From a virus, in IMG/VR virus record IMGVR_UViG_3300031857_000896, positions 1 through 31,044 of that record: a DNA stretch of 31,044 nucleotides; one strand, written 5' to 3'. Made by a program: the position numbers and the translations under genes. This document shows positions 23,879 to 30,407 of the stretch, one piece after another; position 1 is the first letter of the stretch, and every line of letters starts with the position of its first letter. A model generated the notes under the pieces. That model saw nothing but the letters and a program-made list of their open reading frames with translations. It did no database searches and had not been told where the DNA came from.

Positions 23879-25906
23879 TTAGAAGCTGGAGAAGTAATAT
23901 GCCTTGGGTGTCGAGATACCACCTGCAGGCTGCCAGCTCAAGTTAGTTCCATCTGTTTGCAGATATTTGCCCGCGTTCCCGGCCTGAGATGGGAGGATTG
24001 TGGATGCACTCACGGTACTCCACGTCCCATCACCGCGCAGATATGTCGTCCCGCTCGGCGTTCCCGACGCTGCAATCGCATTGATCGGGATCGTCGACCA
24101 TGTGCCAGCTCCACTCAGGAACGTGGTAGCAGACGGAGATCCAGTCGCAGTGATCTTGCTGACAGTGATCGTCGACCACGTGCCATCACCAGTCAGGAAC
24201 GTCATGGAGTCCAGAGTGCCGGTGGCATTAATGCTGCCGACTGGGACGTAAGACCAAGATGCCGTCGAGCCATCAGTCGTGATGAACTTACCCGCGTTAC
24301 CAGTCTGGCTTGGAAGCGCGGCAGAGAAGGCCGCCGCAGCGACAAAGGCCGTCGTAGCGATCTGAGTAGAGCTGGTTCCCGGCGTGGCCGTCGGAGCAGT
24401 CGGAATACCAGTGAGGCCCGGGCTATCCACCAGAACTACATCAGTGCCAGTACCCGTCGTGCCGTAAGACGTGCCCCACGCAGAGCCAGTGCTGACCGGA
24501 ATACCTGCACCCGGATACACGGTGACGCCCGTGCTGGCGATTGTGATCGAGCCAGAGCCATTCGTGATGCTGACGCCAGTGCCTGCGGTGAGGGTGGAAA
24601 GGGAATAGTTCGTCCCGTTACCAATCAAAACCTGACCGTTGGTCGGAACAGTGGCCACGCCTGTGCCACCCTGAGGGACGCTCAGAGGCGTTGTGAGGCC
24701 CGACAGGGAGGTGATGTCGCTGTTAGCGCCAGAGGCTGCGGCACTAATCGATGCGCGCGCTGTGGCAGCGTTGGTGGCTGTGAACAGGCCAATACCCAGC
24801 GACGTGCCGCCCAGATTGATGAGCGCTGTGCCGGCAGTCGTTGCGCCCGTACCGCCCTGCGATATCGAGATCGGCGTGCTGAGGTTGTTCGTGTCAGCCT
24901 CGACGACGTTTGTGCCGTCACAGTACATGATAGCCGCGCCGTTTTGAACGACGCTAACGCCAGTCCCAGCTGCGGTTTTGACCGTAAGCGTGTAGCTGCC
25001 GGTCGTGTTGTTCCGGACCCAGTATTGCTGGATCGTGTTCGGAACGACGATCTCCATGTTCGCGGTCAGTACGCCGCTGAACTGATAGGCGATGCGGTTC
25101 AGGTTCGTGCCGGACAATGTGTACGGACTGGGCTGCCCAGTCAGGCTGATCGAGACATAGTCGAAGGCGAACGTGGCGCTCTGACCGTAACCAATCGTGT
25201 AGAAGTTCGATCCGTCAGTGATTACGCGGGCGCTGTCACCGGGATTGAATACCAGCGTTGCTTGACCGTTGATCAGCTCACCGCCAGTGGGTGTGATCGT
25301 CAGCCCACCAGTGCCTGAGTTACGGGCATCAAAGAACCAGTCGTTACCCGCAGTCGCTGCCGACGGCATTGTAAACGTGCCAGCGCCGCCGTTCCAAACC
25401 AGCACGCGAGCGCGGTCGACGGATGTCAGCGTATAGTTGGACGACAACAGCGTCGTGGGAGCCGCCTGATTGAGCGTGGTCGTGATCGCCTTGAGGCCAG
25501 CACCAGCCAGTGCGCTCGCGGATGCGGACGACGTGCCAGCGCCATACTGGATCGGACGCCATGTGCCGTTAACAGTCGCATTGCCCGTGAGGTAGATCTG
25601 CCATGCTTGACCAGCAGCAATGGTCTGGATCGTGTTGCCGCTGTTATCGGCGACCGTGAACGACGACGCGCCGACATTAAAGAACAGCGCGGTCTGGCCG
25701 ACGCTCGCCTGCGTGGCGTCCGGCATGCGGATCGTGAAGCCAGCTCCAGACGGCGTTACATCCATGATGGATGCGACGACATTCGTATTGGTTGCAAGCT
25801 CGGTCGGCCACGTCAGTGTGACGTTGGCGGTCAGAGCAATGGCGCGATAGCTTACGTCAGCGGGGTAGACGACTGTGCCACCGAAGGTATTTGTGAAAGA
25901 CGGCAC
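23879..25906 (-). CDS. Tail fibre protein with 26-residue repeats (675 aa, GTG start)
   Basis: A 675-residue fibre. The N-terminal part (PSFTNTFGGTVVYPADVSYR) is an attachment-type beta region. The middle has ISISQGGTGATTAGTALINL and a second VPQGGTGVATVPTNG, motifs common in phage fibre shafts. The C-terminal part has a 26-residue repeat around GTWSTI (GDGTWSTI, GAGTWSTI, GDGTWSTV), then YLQTDGTNLSW and ends YYFSSF. No peptidase or chaperone domain is visible. The start is GTG at 25906: AGGGAGG lies 7 nt upstream. It would form a trimeric fibre that touches the host. The neighbouring upstream gene is the adaptor, and downstream lie the other host-recognition proteins. The internal SASASALAGAGLKAIT segment looks like a hinge. 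Confidence 0.78.
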   Translation of the reverse strand: MPSFTNTFGGTVVYPADVSYRAIALTANVTLTWPTELATNTNVVASIMDVTPSGAGFTIRMPDATQASVGQTALFFNVGASSFTVADNSGNTIQTIAAGQAWQIYLTGNATVNGTWRPIQYGAGTSSASASALAGAGLKAITTTLNQAAPTTLLSSNYTLTSVDRARVLVWNGGAGTFTMPSAATAGNDWFFDARNSGTGGLTITPTGGELINGQATLVFNPGDSARVITDGSNFYTIGYGQSATFAFDYVSISLTGQPSPYTLSGTNLNRIAYQFSGVLTANMEIVVPNTIQQYWVRNNTTGSYTLTVKTAAGTGVSVVQNGAAIMYCDGTNVVEADTNNLSTPISISQGGTGATTAGTALINLGGTSLGIGLFTATNAATARASISAAASGANSDITSLSGLTTPLSVPQGGTGVATVPTNGQVLIGNGTNYSLSTLTAGTGVSITNGSGSITIASTGVTVYPGAGIPVSTGSAWGTSYGTTGTGTDVVLVDSPGLTGIPTAPTATPGTSSTQIATTAFVAAAAFSAALPSQTGNAGKFITTDGSTASWSYVPVGSINATGTLDSMTFLTGDGTWSTITVSKITATGSPSATTFLSGAGTWSTIPINAIAASGTPSGTTYLRGDGTWSTVSASTILPSQAGNAGKYLQTDGTNLSWQPAGGISTPKAYYFSSF
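24015..24250 (-). repeat. 78-bp coding repeats in the tail fibre gene
   Basis: The plus-strand string GTCGACCA occurs at 24093 and 24171, exactly 78 nt apart, and the surrounding sequence is clearly similar; a third, more divergent copy lies near 24015. Each unit encodes 26 residues ending in G-[DA]-G-T-W-S-T. Such arrays lengthen or shorten fibre shafts by unequal exchange. Confidence 0.75.
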
Positions 25907-25908
25907 TA

Positions 25909-26562
25909 TTAGTCCTCCCTACGAATGATGCCACGGTCGACGATCTGACGAATGTCTTCGCCATTCAGCGCGGCAATGGAGCGGTCGTAGAAACCCTGCC
26001 AGATTGGGATGATTTCCTCGTTCTTGAGGAACGGCGCAGCCTCCAAGAGAGAGGCATAGAGCAGCGCGTTCGGCGCATACTCAGTGAACCAGTTGGTCTG
26101 CACGTCGTCGCCGAGCAGCGGCGGCAGCTCGTAATAGATGATCTCATAGGGGAAATCATCGGACGGCGTCGGCGCGAAGAACCAATGCTGATAGTCGTAA
26201 TCCGCGTAGAAGCGCGGCGTGCCTGTCTGCGTCTGGTTCGGCCAGTATTGGCGCATATACTCATAGGAGCGCGGGAAGATCTCGCGCGTCGTATTGTAGC
26301 CAGCACCTGTGCCGACACGCATGCTGACGGTTTCGCGCCAGCGATCAGGCTTCGGATAGGTCGCCTGCCCCTGCGTCATGGTCGAACTGACCACCGTGAC
26401 GGTGCCTTGGATCTTCAGTTCACGTGCGAGGCGACGTTCAGCAAGCCCAACCAAGCTGGGAAGCTGCAGGTAAACTGAGGGATCTGTGGCCAGCGTAGCT
26501 CCGCGCTCCAGATAATTCCGGAGGTCATCAAGCAAACTGTTATACGTCATCGCTGTGGCCAT
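25909..26562 (-). CDS. Head-to-tail adaptor protein (P22 gp4-like)
   Basis: A 217-residue protein with the pattern of the phage adaptor family: an N-terminal helical part (SLLDDLRNYLERG, LVGLAERRLARELKIQG), a conserved GTGAGYNTTR/FPRSYEYMRQYWPN centre, GTPRFYADYDYQHWFFAP strands and a C-terminal helix (FYDRSIAALNGEDIRQIVDR). Such proteins form the ring under the portal and start tail assembly. The gp4-like call rests on sequence pattern and on the lack of any tube or tape-measure gene nearby. Other podovirus adaptors with the same fold are possible. Start ATG at 26562; AAGG lies about 8 nt upstream. It follows the lysis cassette directly and precedes the fibre gene. Confidence 0.65.
   Translation of the reverse strand: MATAMTYNSLLDDLRNYLERGATLATDPSVYLQLPSLVGLAERRLARELKIQGTVTVVSSTMTQGQATYPKPDRWRETVSMRVGTGAGYNTTREIFPRSYEYMRQYWPNQTQTGTPRFYADYDYQHWFFAPTPSDDFPYEIIYYELPPLLGDDVQTNWFTEYAPNALLYASLLEAAPFLKNEEIIPIWQGFYDRSIAALNGEDIRQIVDRGIIRRED
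25914..25920 (-). promoter_or_regulatory. Strong ribosome binding site fixing the GTG start of the fibre gene
   Basis: AGGGAGG on the minus strand lies 7 nt before GTG at 25906-25904. The adaptor stop codon TAA lies inside the spacer, so termination and re-initiation are coupled. This supports GTG as the true start of the tail fibre. Confidence 0.75.
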
Positions 26563-26572
26563 GAGCGAAGCC

Positions 26573-26719
26573 TTACATTAATTCAGCGATTGCTGCAATC
26601 AGCGCTGTAACAGCTGCGACGGCGACTGCCAACTTCGTTTTCACATTCATCAGCTTGACCATCAGGGTGGGCTGAACTGGGAGCTTCTCCCCTACTGCGC
26701 CGTCCTTTTTCTTAGCCAT
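26573..26719 (-). CDS. 48-residue membrane protein, possible holin-class accessory
   Basis: A short gene with ATG at 26719 and AAGGA 9-10 nt upstream. The N-terminal half is basic (MAKKKDGAVGEKL), and residues about 29-46 form one hydrophobic segment (KLAVAVAAVTALIAAIAEL). Positive-inside reasoning places the N-terminus in the cytoplasm. It lies between Rz1 and the adaptor gene, so a lysis role, as a single-TM holin or antiholin or a regulator of the two-TM protein, is possible. No family was recognised, and it might equally be a minor virion or membrane protein. A longer reading from an upstream start would reach into Rz1 and has no better start signal. Confidence 0.55.
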   Translation of the reverse strand: MAKKKDGAVGEKLPVQPTLMVKLMNVKTKLAVAVAAVTALIAAIAELM

Positions 26720-26730
26720 GTTCGCTTTCC

Positions 26731-27057
26731 TTATTTTGCTTTGGCCTTCAGGGCCTCTTGCCACGCTTCAACAATCAAGCGGTGCTTTGCTTTGCAATCT
26801 CCAAACGCTTCAATCATACCCTTTTCCCACAGCGCGCGCTCCGGATCAATTAGAGGAACGGGAGGCTCGCTCAGGTTCTTGCACGGAAACGCCAGATTCG
26901 CGGGTGGTGCCGGGAGTGTCTGTATCACGGATGCTTTGCTTGAGCACCCCGACGACGCCATCAGGAGGGGTAGGGCAGTCAGCAGGAGGAGCTGGGATGT
27001 TCCTGTAGATTTCTTTGATGGTGTTCGTCCGCTCAACAGATGTGACCTCTGCCGCAT
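26731..27057 (-). CDS. Rz1: Rz1-like outer-membrane spanin lipoprotein, overlapping Rz
   Basis: A 108-residue protein beginning inside the Rz gene in another frame. A basic N-region is followed by the hydrophobic LLLLTALPLLMA and SSGC, so Cys38 is the probable lipidated residue; the -3 position is Ser instead of the usual Leu, which makes the lipobox weaker. The mature part begins with Ser/Thr/Pro-rich residues (TLPAPPANL) as in other Rz1 proteins, then carries a helical C-terminus. A perfect AGGAGGT stands 6 nt upstream of ATG 27057 and fixes the start; longer readings lack this. The 3' half extends 115 nt beyond the Rz stop. Rz1 would sit in the outer membrane and pair with Rz across the periplasm to fuse the membranes at lysis. 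Confidence 0.78.
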   Translation of the reverse strand: MRQRSHLLSGRTPSKKSTGTSQLLLLTALPLLMASSGCSSKASVIQTLPAPPANLAFPCKNLSEPPVPLIDPERALWEKGMIEAFGDCKAKHRLIVEAWQEALKAKAK

Positions 27058-27244
27058 TTCGCACCTCCTCATACTCGTTAGCCTTGCTGTCGATGACTTG
27101 CTGCATCGCAGCACGCTGCTTCTCGGCCTTCTCCAGTGCTTTTGCATAGGCAGCGTCGCACTGCCAGTCCTTCACCTTGTAGCCACCGACAAAGCCTATC
27201 AGAAGTAGGCCGCCCATGATGTAAGGTGTCGGGATGCCAAACAT
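26846..27244 (-). CDS. Rz: Rz-like inner-membrane spanin
   Basis: A 132-residue protein with one N-terminal membrane segment (about 8-22, YIMGGLLLIGFVGGY). A charged helical part (about 28-85; KALEKAEKQRAAMQQVIDS) can form a coiled coil and span the periplasm, and the tail is Pro/Ser-rich. That is the layout of Rz. It begins by TGATG overlap with the endolysin stop, and Rz1 is embedded in its second half. It acts in the last step of lysis, bringing inner and outer membranes together. No other role fits as well. Confidence 0.8.
   Translation of the reverse strand: MFGIPTPYIMGGLLLIGFVGGYKVKDWQCDAAYAKALEKAEKQRAAMQQVIDSKANEYEEVRNAAEVTSVERTNTIKEIYRNIPAPPADCPTPPDGVVGVLKQSIRDTDTPGTTRESGVSVQEPERASRSSN
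27063..27069 (-). promoter_or_regulatory. Strong ribosome binding site fixing the Rz1 start
   Basis: AGGAGGT on the minus strand, lying inside the Rz coding sequence, precedes ATG 27057 by 6 nt after GGAGG. It decides between this start and several upstream in-frame candidates for Rz1. A full anti-Shine-Dalgarno match inside another gene is hard to explain except as an embedded start. Confidence 0.8.
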
Positions 27245-27855
27245 CAGAGCCAGCTCGCAAACTTCTTGGTCTTCATTTTACGGTCATCGAGACCGTGCGT
27301 GCCACCATTAATTCTCTTCGTCAGAGCAAGAATGGCAGCGTCGTTGATGCCCTGATCACAGATCGACCAGAGTTTGTTGCGGTCAAAGAACCAAAGCGCG
27401 CTCTCAAAGCACAACTCACCAGCCACGAGGTCTGGGTTTGTCATCACATCAGGACGACCGATATAGTCCGAAAACGCCTTGAAATTCGCCTTGCCAGTCA
27501 ATTGGAGGGCTCCTCGGCCTCTGTACAGCCACCCTTCGCCTGAAGCCTCATCGCCATTGCCCATGCGGTTGGCATAGACCCGGTTGGCAATCTTCTGCGG
27601 TTGACGCTCATAGGCTCGAGCCAAGGCGTCGGTCGGGAAGTACTTGCCGAAGATGCCGCGCAGGCCCTTCGCGCCGTAGTTTAGGTTCTCGGAGAACGTC
27701 TTGAAGTTCCCGCTTTCATGCGCAGTTTGAGCAAAAAAATGAGCAGCGCGATTAGGCGATAGCTTATAGAAAGCTGCAGCCGCCTTAAGCGTCCCCGGAC
27801 CAAACGCGCCATCTGCCGTTACTCCGATTTTCTGCTGAAGGTTTACGAGGCTCAT
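27244..27855 (-). CDS. Endolysin, GH19 (chitinase/lysozyme-like) family
   Basis: A 203-residue cell-wall hydrolase. Residues about 3-33 (LQQKIGVTADGAFGPGTLKA) look like a short peptidoglycan-binding repeat. The catalytic part follows, with AQTAHESGNFKTFSENLNY (Glu47 probable acid), then AYERQPQKIANRVYANRMGN and WLYRGRGALQLTGKANF, hallmarks of GH19 phage endolysins. No signal peptide or transmembrane segment, so a holin is needed for release; the two-membrane-segment protein just upstream, overlapping by ATGA, is the candidate. Rz and Rz1 follow directly. Enzymes of this group cut the glycan chain of peptidoglycan. Confidence 0.9.
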   Translation of the reverse strand: MSLVNLQQKIGVTADGAFGPGTLKAAAAFYKLSPNRAAHFFAQTAHESGNFKTFSENLNYGAKGLRGIFGKYFPTDALARAYERQPQKIANRVYANRMGNGDEASGEGWLYRGRGALQLTGKANFKAFSDYIGRPDVMTNPDLVAGELCFESALWFFDRNKLWSICDQGINDAAILALTKRINGGTHGLDDRKMKTKKFASWL

Positions 27856-28379
27856 TGTGGACCTTTCAGATTATCGCGCCATGCCGGAAAATCGTTCTCA
27901 TCAATCACGCCGTCGCCATTCAGGTCGTACCGCAGGTCGTTCCGATATTTCTCCCACGGGGCGAGATCATCATCGTCGTCGTCATCGACCGTTTCGGTCA
28001 GATCAACCTCTTCTTTGCTGTTAGTAAAGAAGGTTTCATTAGCAGCAACGGGCGTAGCTGTTACTGGGGCATCATCAACAGGCGCTGGCTCAACAGGGGC
28101 AGGCTCTTCCGGCTTAGGATCGCGCGCATTTGCATTCAAGCTCAAGCCACCCAGCAAGCCGACGAAAGCCCCGATAATGGTCTGGAATGCCGGATTGATC
28201 ATCTCAAGGACGGCAACACTGTCAATCAGCTCGTTAGGCATAAACAAGGCAACGACCAAAGCCAGCACAACTACGACGATAACCATCGACAATGTCGTGA
28301 TCGCCATGCGGATCGTGAACTCAATGGTGTCCTCGATGCCTTCTTTCTTGCTCTCAAAGCGCTCAAAGAAACTCATCAT
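27852..28379 (-). CDS. Holin candidate: two membrane segments plus C-terminal EF-hand
   Basis: A 175-residue protein. Two hydrophobic segments (about 24-47 and 64-82) are followed by a Pro/Glu-rich linker, an Asp run (DDDDDDDLAPW) and one EF-hand-like loop, DLNGDGVIDEND, at 152-163. The loop has Asp or Asn at positions 1, 3, 5, 9 and 12 and Gly at 6, as required for calcium binding. It also resembles a single dockerin repeat. Charge distribution puts both ends in the cytoplasm. It precedes the endolysin by ATGA overlap, the usual holin place, but is larger than classic holins because of its C-terminal half. The holin role is inferred from topology and position. ATG at 28379; AAGGG lies 5-6 nt upstream. 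Confidence 0.65.
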   Translation of the reverse strand: MMSFFERFESKKEGIEDTIEFTIRMAITTLSMVIVVVVLALVVALFMPNELIDSVAVLEMINPAFQTIIGAFVGLLGGLSLNANARDPKPEEPAPVEPAPVDDAPVTATPVAANETFFTNSKEEVDLTETVDDDDDDDLAPWEKYRNDLRYDLNGDGVIDENDFPAWRDNLKGPQ

Positions 28380-28894
28380 TTATCCCTTTCAGCCAGCGGA
28401 TTAGCTAGGGTTTTCGTAATACGCTCATCAACCTGCTTCTCAAGATCCTTGATGCGCCGCTGCTGCTCAAGGTCTTGCGCTCGTAGCTCTTGTATAATAG
28501 CCCGCTGAGATTGCAATGTTTCTCTCTCAGAGACCTGTGTGCGTGCCGTAACGGCATCGACAGTCTGACGCGCGCTCATCACGCTACTGCCAAGACTGGA
28601 CGAGAGAGATGCGAGGTTATCCGAGAGATACTTGGTGGTCTCCAAGTTCATGCGGATCATGCGCTCGTTGCTCTCCTGCTTCTCCTTCATCTGGGCGAAC
28701 TCGTCACCCATAGATGCATAGGTGGCAGTCACCTCCTGCATGGTCAGGAATTGCTGGTAAACTTCGAAGCCAGCCCAAAGGGAACCAGCAGCGCCAGACA
28801 GAGCAGTGAGAACGACAAATAGCTTGCCGCCAGTAAACTTAATCCCGCCAACTTCAATGGAAGTGCCTTCAGGCTTTTCATCTTCGTCACTCAT
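28376..28894 (-). CDS. Membrane-anchored coiled-coil protein next to the holin
   Basis: A 172-residue protein: an acidic start (SDEDEKPEGTSI), then IEVGGIKFTGGKL, one hydrophobic segment (about 24-44), and a long coiled coil (about 60-165) of Glu/Gln/Arg. I recall similar proteins near lysis genes in marine podoviruses without a firm function. The stop overlaps the holin candidate start (ATGA) and the gene overlaps its upstream neighbour by 8 nt. It could be a membrane-tethered partner that controls the holin, an alternative spanin-like element, or a virion protein. The coiled coil would lie in the periplasm if the acidic N-terminus stays inside, but the topology is uncertain. Confidence 0.6.
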   Translation of the reverse strand: MSDEDEKPEGTSIEVGGIKFTGGKLFVVLTALSGAAGSLWAGFEVYQQFLTMQEVTATYASMGDEFAQMKEKQESNERMIRMNLETTKYLSDNLASLSSSLGSSVMSARQTVDAVTARTQVSERETLQSQRAIIQELRAQDLEQQRRIKDLEKQVDERITKTLANPLAERDK

Positions 28895-30407
28895 ATTGCT
28901 CGTCCACCATCTCTTCCCAAAGAGAATCCTGACCCCTCATCATGCGATACAATGCCATATTCGCGTCAGGAATGCGACGGCCTTTATAGATATCGCGCGG
29001 CTGATAGAATGGCATGTCTGGGATGCGGGCCTGCGTGTATGCTGAATAGCCAGCCGGTATGGCCGCAAGCTGGGACATTGCCTCACTGTCACCATTGTTC
29101 ACGTCCCCCACATCAATCACCTGACCGGATGCCATCTCACCTTGCATGCCAAGCAACTCCATCTGCTGCGCTTGCCCGGAGGGTGTGGTCGTGTCGCTGC
29201 CGATGAACGTCGTGATGACGGGCGCGAAGGTCGGGCCTTCGGTGGGTGATATGGTATATGTCTCAGCGACTGTCTCTGTCGTGGTCTGTTCGCCATATTG
29301 CGCCGCGTATTGCGCATCGGCCTGTGCCACGAATGCCACGCTCTGGAGGCTGGCTTGCAGGACTGTTTCACGTGAAAACAGATCAGCCTCTGCCACTGCC
29401 TCGCTCTGGAAGAACTCGACGTTACGGTCGCGTCGTACTTCGCCTGCGATGGCAGCCGTCTGATCAGGCCCTGACTGCTGCTGCTCAACGCGCGCTGCCT
29501 CTGCCTGCTGAGCCTCTTCTGCCACATTGTCCAGCGCCTCAGACACCTCAGCTTCGCTTGGCGCGCCGGGGGCATCGCCTGCAGCCAAGGCCTCGAGCTG
29601 ATCGGGGCTGAGAGGCTCATCGTTCGCGTCCTCAGCCTGATCCTCGTCGGCCTCCTCCTGCTCCACTACATCGTCGGAAACTATGTCCTCTTCTGACACA
29701 GCTTCCTCAGCCATCTCAGTCTCAACTTCAACCTCTACAGCCTGCTCCACAACCGGATCTTCAACAGGCTCGGGTTCGTTTTGCAAAACTGTTTCTGTCG
29801 GGTCAGGCACGACATCAGGGGCTGGATCAACTGCGTCAAGCACCGGGATTGGCTCTGGCTCTGGTTGTTGAGCAGCACCAAATGACAGGCTCGCATTGTC
29901 AATCTGCGGGCCATAAGGGCCACCCCAAAAGCCGACATCCTGCGCCGTGAAGCTCAGTGTAGCTGTGTTAAATGGTGATGCAGTACCAGTGAGAGAGAAG
30001 GTTTCGTATTGTGGTTGGTAGGTTTGCAGACTGAGTAGGTTCACAGACTGCACAGGCTCGCCGCCAAGATACAGGTTAAGGTTGGCAGTCAGCCAGTCCT
30101 GCGGGCCGTTCGGGTTCTGACACCAGCCGCCGATGCTGTTGTTGCATGGCAGTCGGTATTGGAAGCTAACGGTAAAGCCAGTGTATGTCTCTGGCGTTGA
30201 CACAGTCTGAGCTGTCGTAGTGGCCAAGAACGAAAACGTATAGCACGCGCCGCCAGACGGGCCACACCCGCCATAGACGCCGCCCGGCCACTGCGAAGAC
30301 CAGCCCATCGCGCCTTGCTCAAAGCCCGGGTTAATCAGCAGATTATCCTGCGCAAAGGCAGGGGCGGCAATCAGCGCCGCGAGGAGGACTTTTGTTTTTC
30401 TTCCCAT
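28887..30407 (-). CDS. Exported jelly-roll/CBM-like protein with acidic linker
   Basis: A 506-residue protein with a clear Sec signal peptide: MGRKTKVLLAALIAAPAFA, with cleavage after AFA at residue 19. The mature part starts NLLINPGFEQGAMGWSS, a pattern of CBM4/9- or DUF642-like jelly-roll domains (about 20-180), and contains four cysteines (GCGPSGGAC, PCNNSIGGWC), suiting disulfides outside the cytoplasm. An acidic Pro/Glu/Asp linker (about 185-285) follows, then a helical part and an unknown C-terminal domain with PTFAPVITTFIG. The ATG at 30407 is chosen because the signal peptide starts there and AAGGA lies about 10 nt before it. Export of a phage protein with a carbohydrate-binding-like fold next to the lysis genes is unusual. 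It may act in the periplasm or on the cell surface, or be a virion part; function unknown. Confidence 0.62.
   Translation of the reverse strand: MGRKTKVLLAALIAAPAFAQDNLLINPGFEQGAMGWSSQWPGGVYGGCGPSGGACYTFSFLATTTAQTVSTPETYTGFTVSFQYRLPCNNSIGGWCQNPNGPQDWLTANLNLYLGGEPVQSVNLLSLQTYQPQYETFSLTGTASPFNTATLSFTAQDVGFWGGPYGPQIDNASLSFGAAQQPEPEPIPVLDAVDPAPDVVPDPTETVLQNEPEPVEDPVVEQAVEVEVETEMAEEAVSEEDIVSDDVVEQEEADEDQAEDANDEPLSPDQLEALAAGDAPGAPSEAEVSEALDNVAEEAQQAEAARVEQQQSGPDQTAAIAGEVRRDRNVEFFQSEAVAEADLFSRETVLQASLQSVAFVAQADAQYAAQYGEQTTTETVAETYTISPTEGPTFAPVITTFIGSDTTTPSGQAQQMELLGMQGEMASGQVIDVGDVNNGDSEAMSQLAAIPAGYSAYTQARIPDMPFYQPRDIYKGRRIPDANMALYRMMRGQDSLWEEMVDEQYE

Noticed and set aside
23771-25318. A 515-codon open frame on the plus strand opposite the tail fibre
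   Set aside because: Its translation is Arg/Cys-rich without any domain, and it lies exactly antisense to a convincing fibre gene; it is a by-product of biased codon use.
27057-27147. Longer Rz1 reading from 27147
   Set aside because: The 30 extra residues are Arg/Ser-rich and lie in front of a signal peptide; AGGAGGT precedes ATG 27057.
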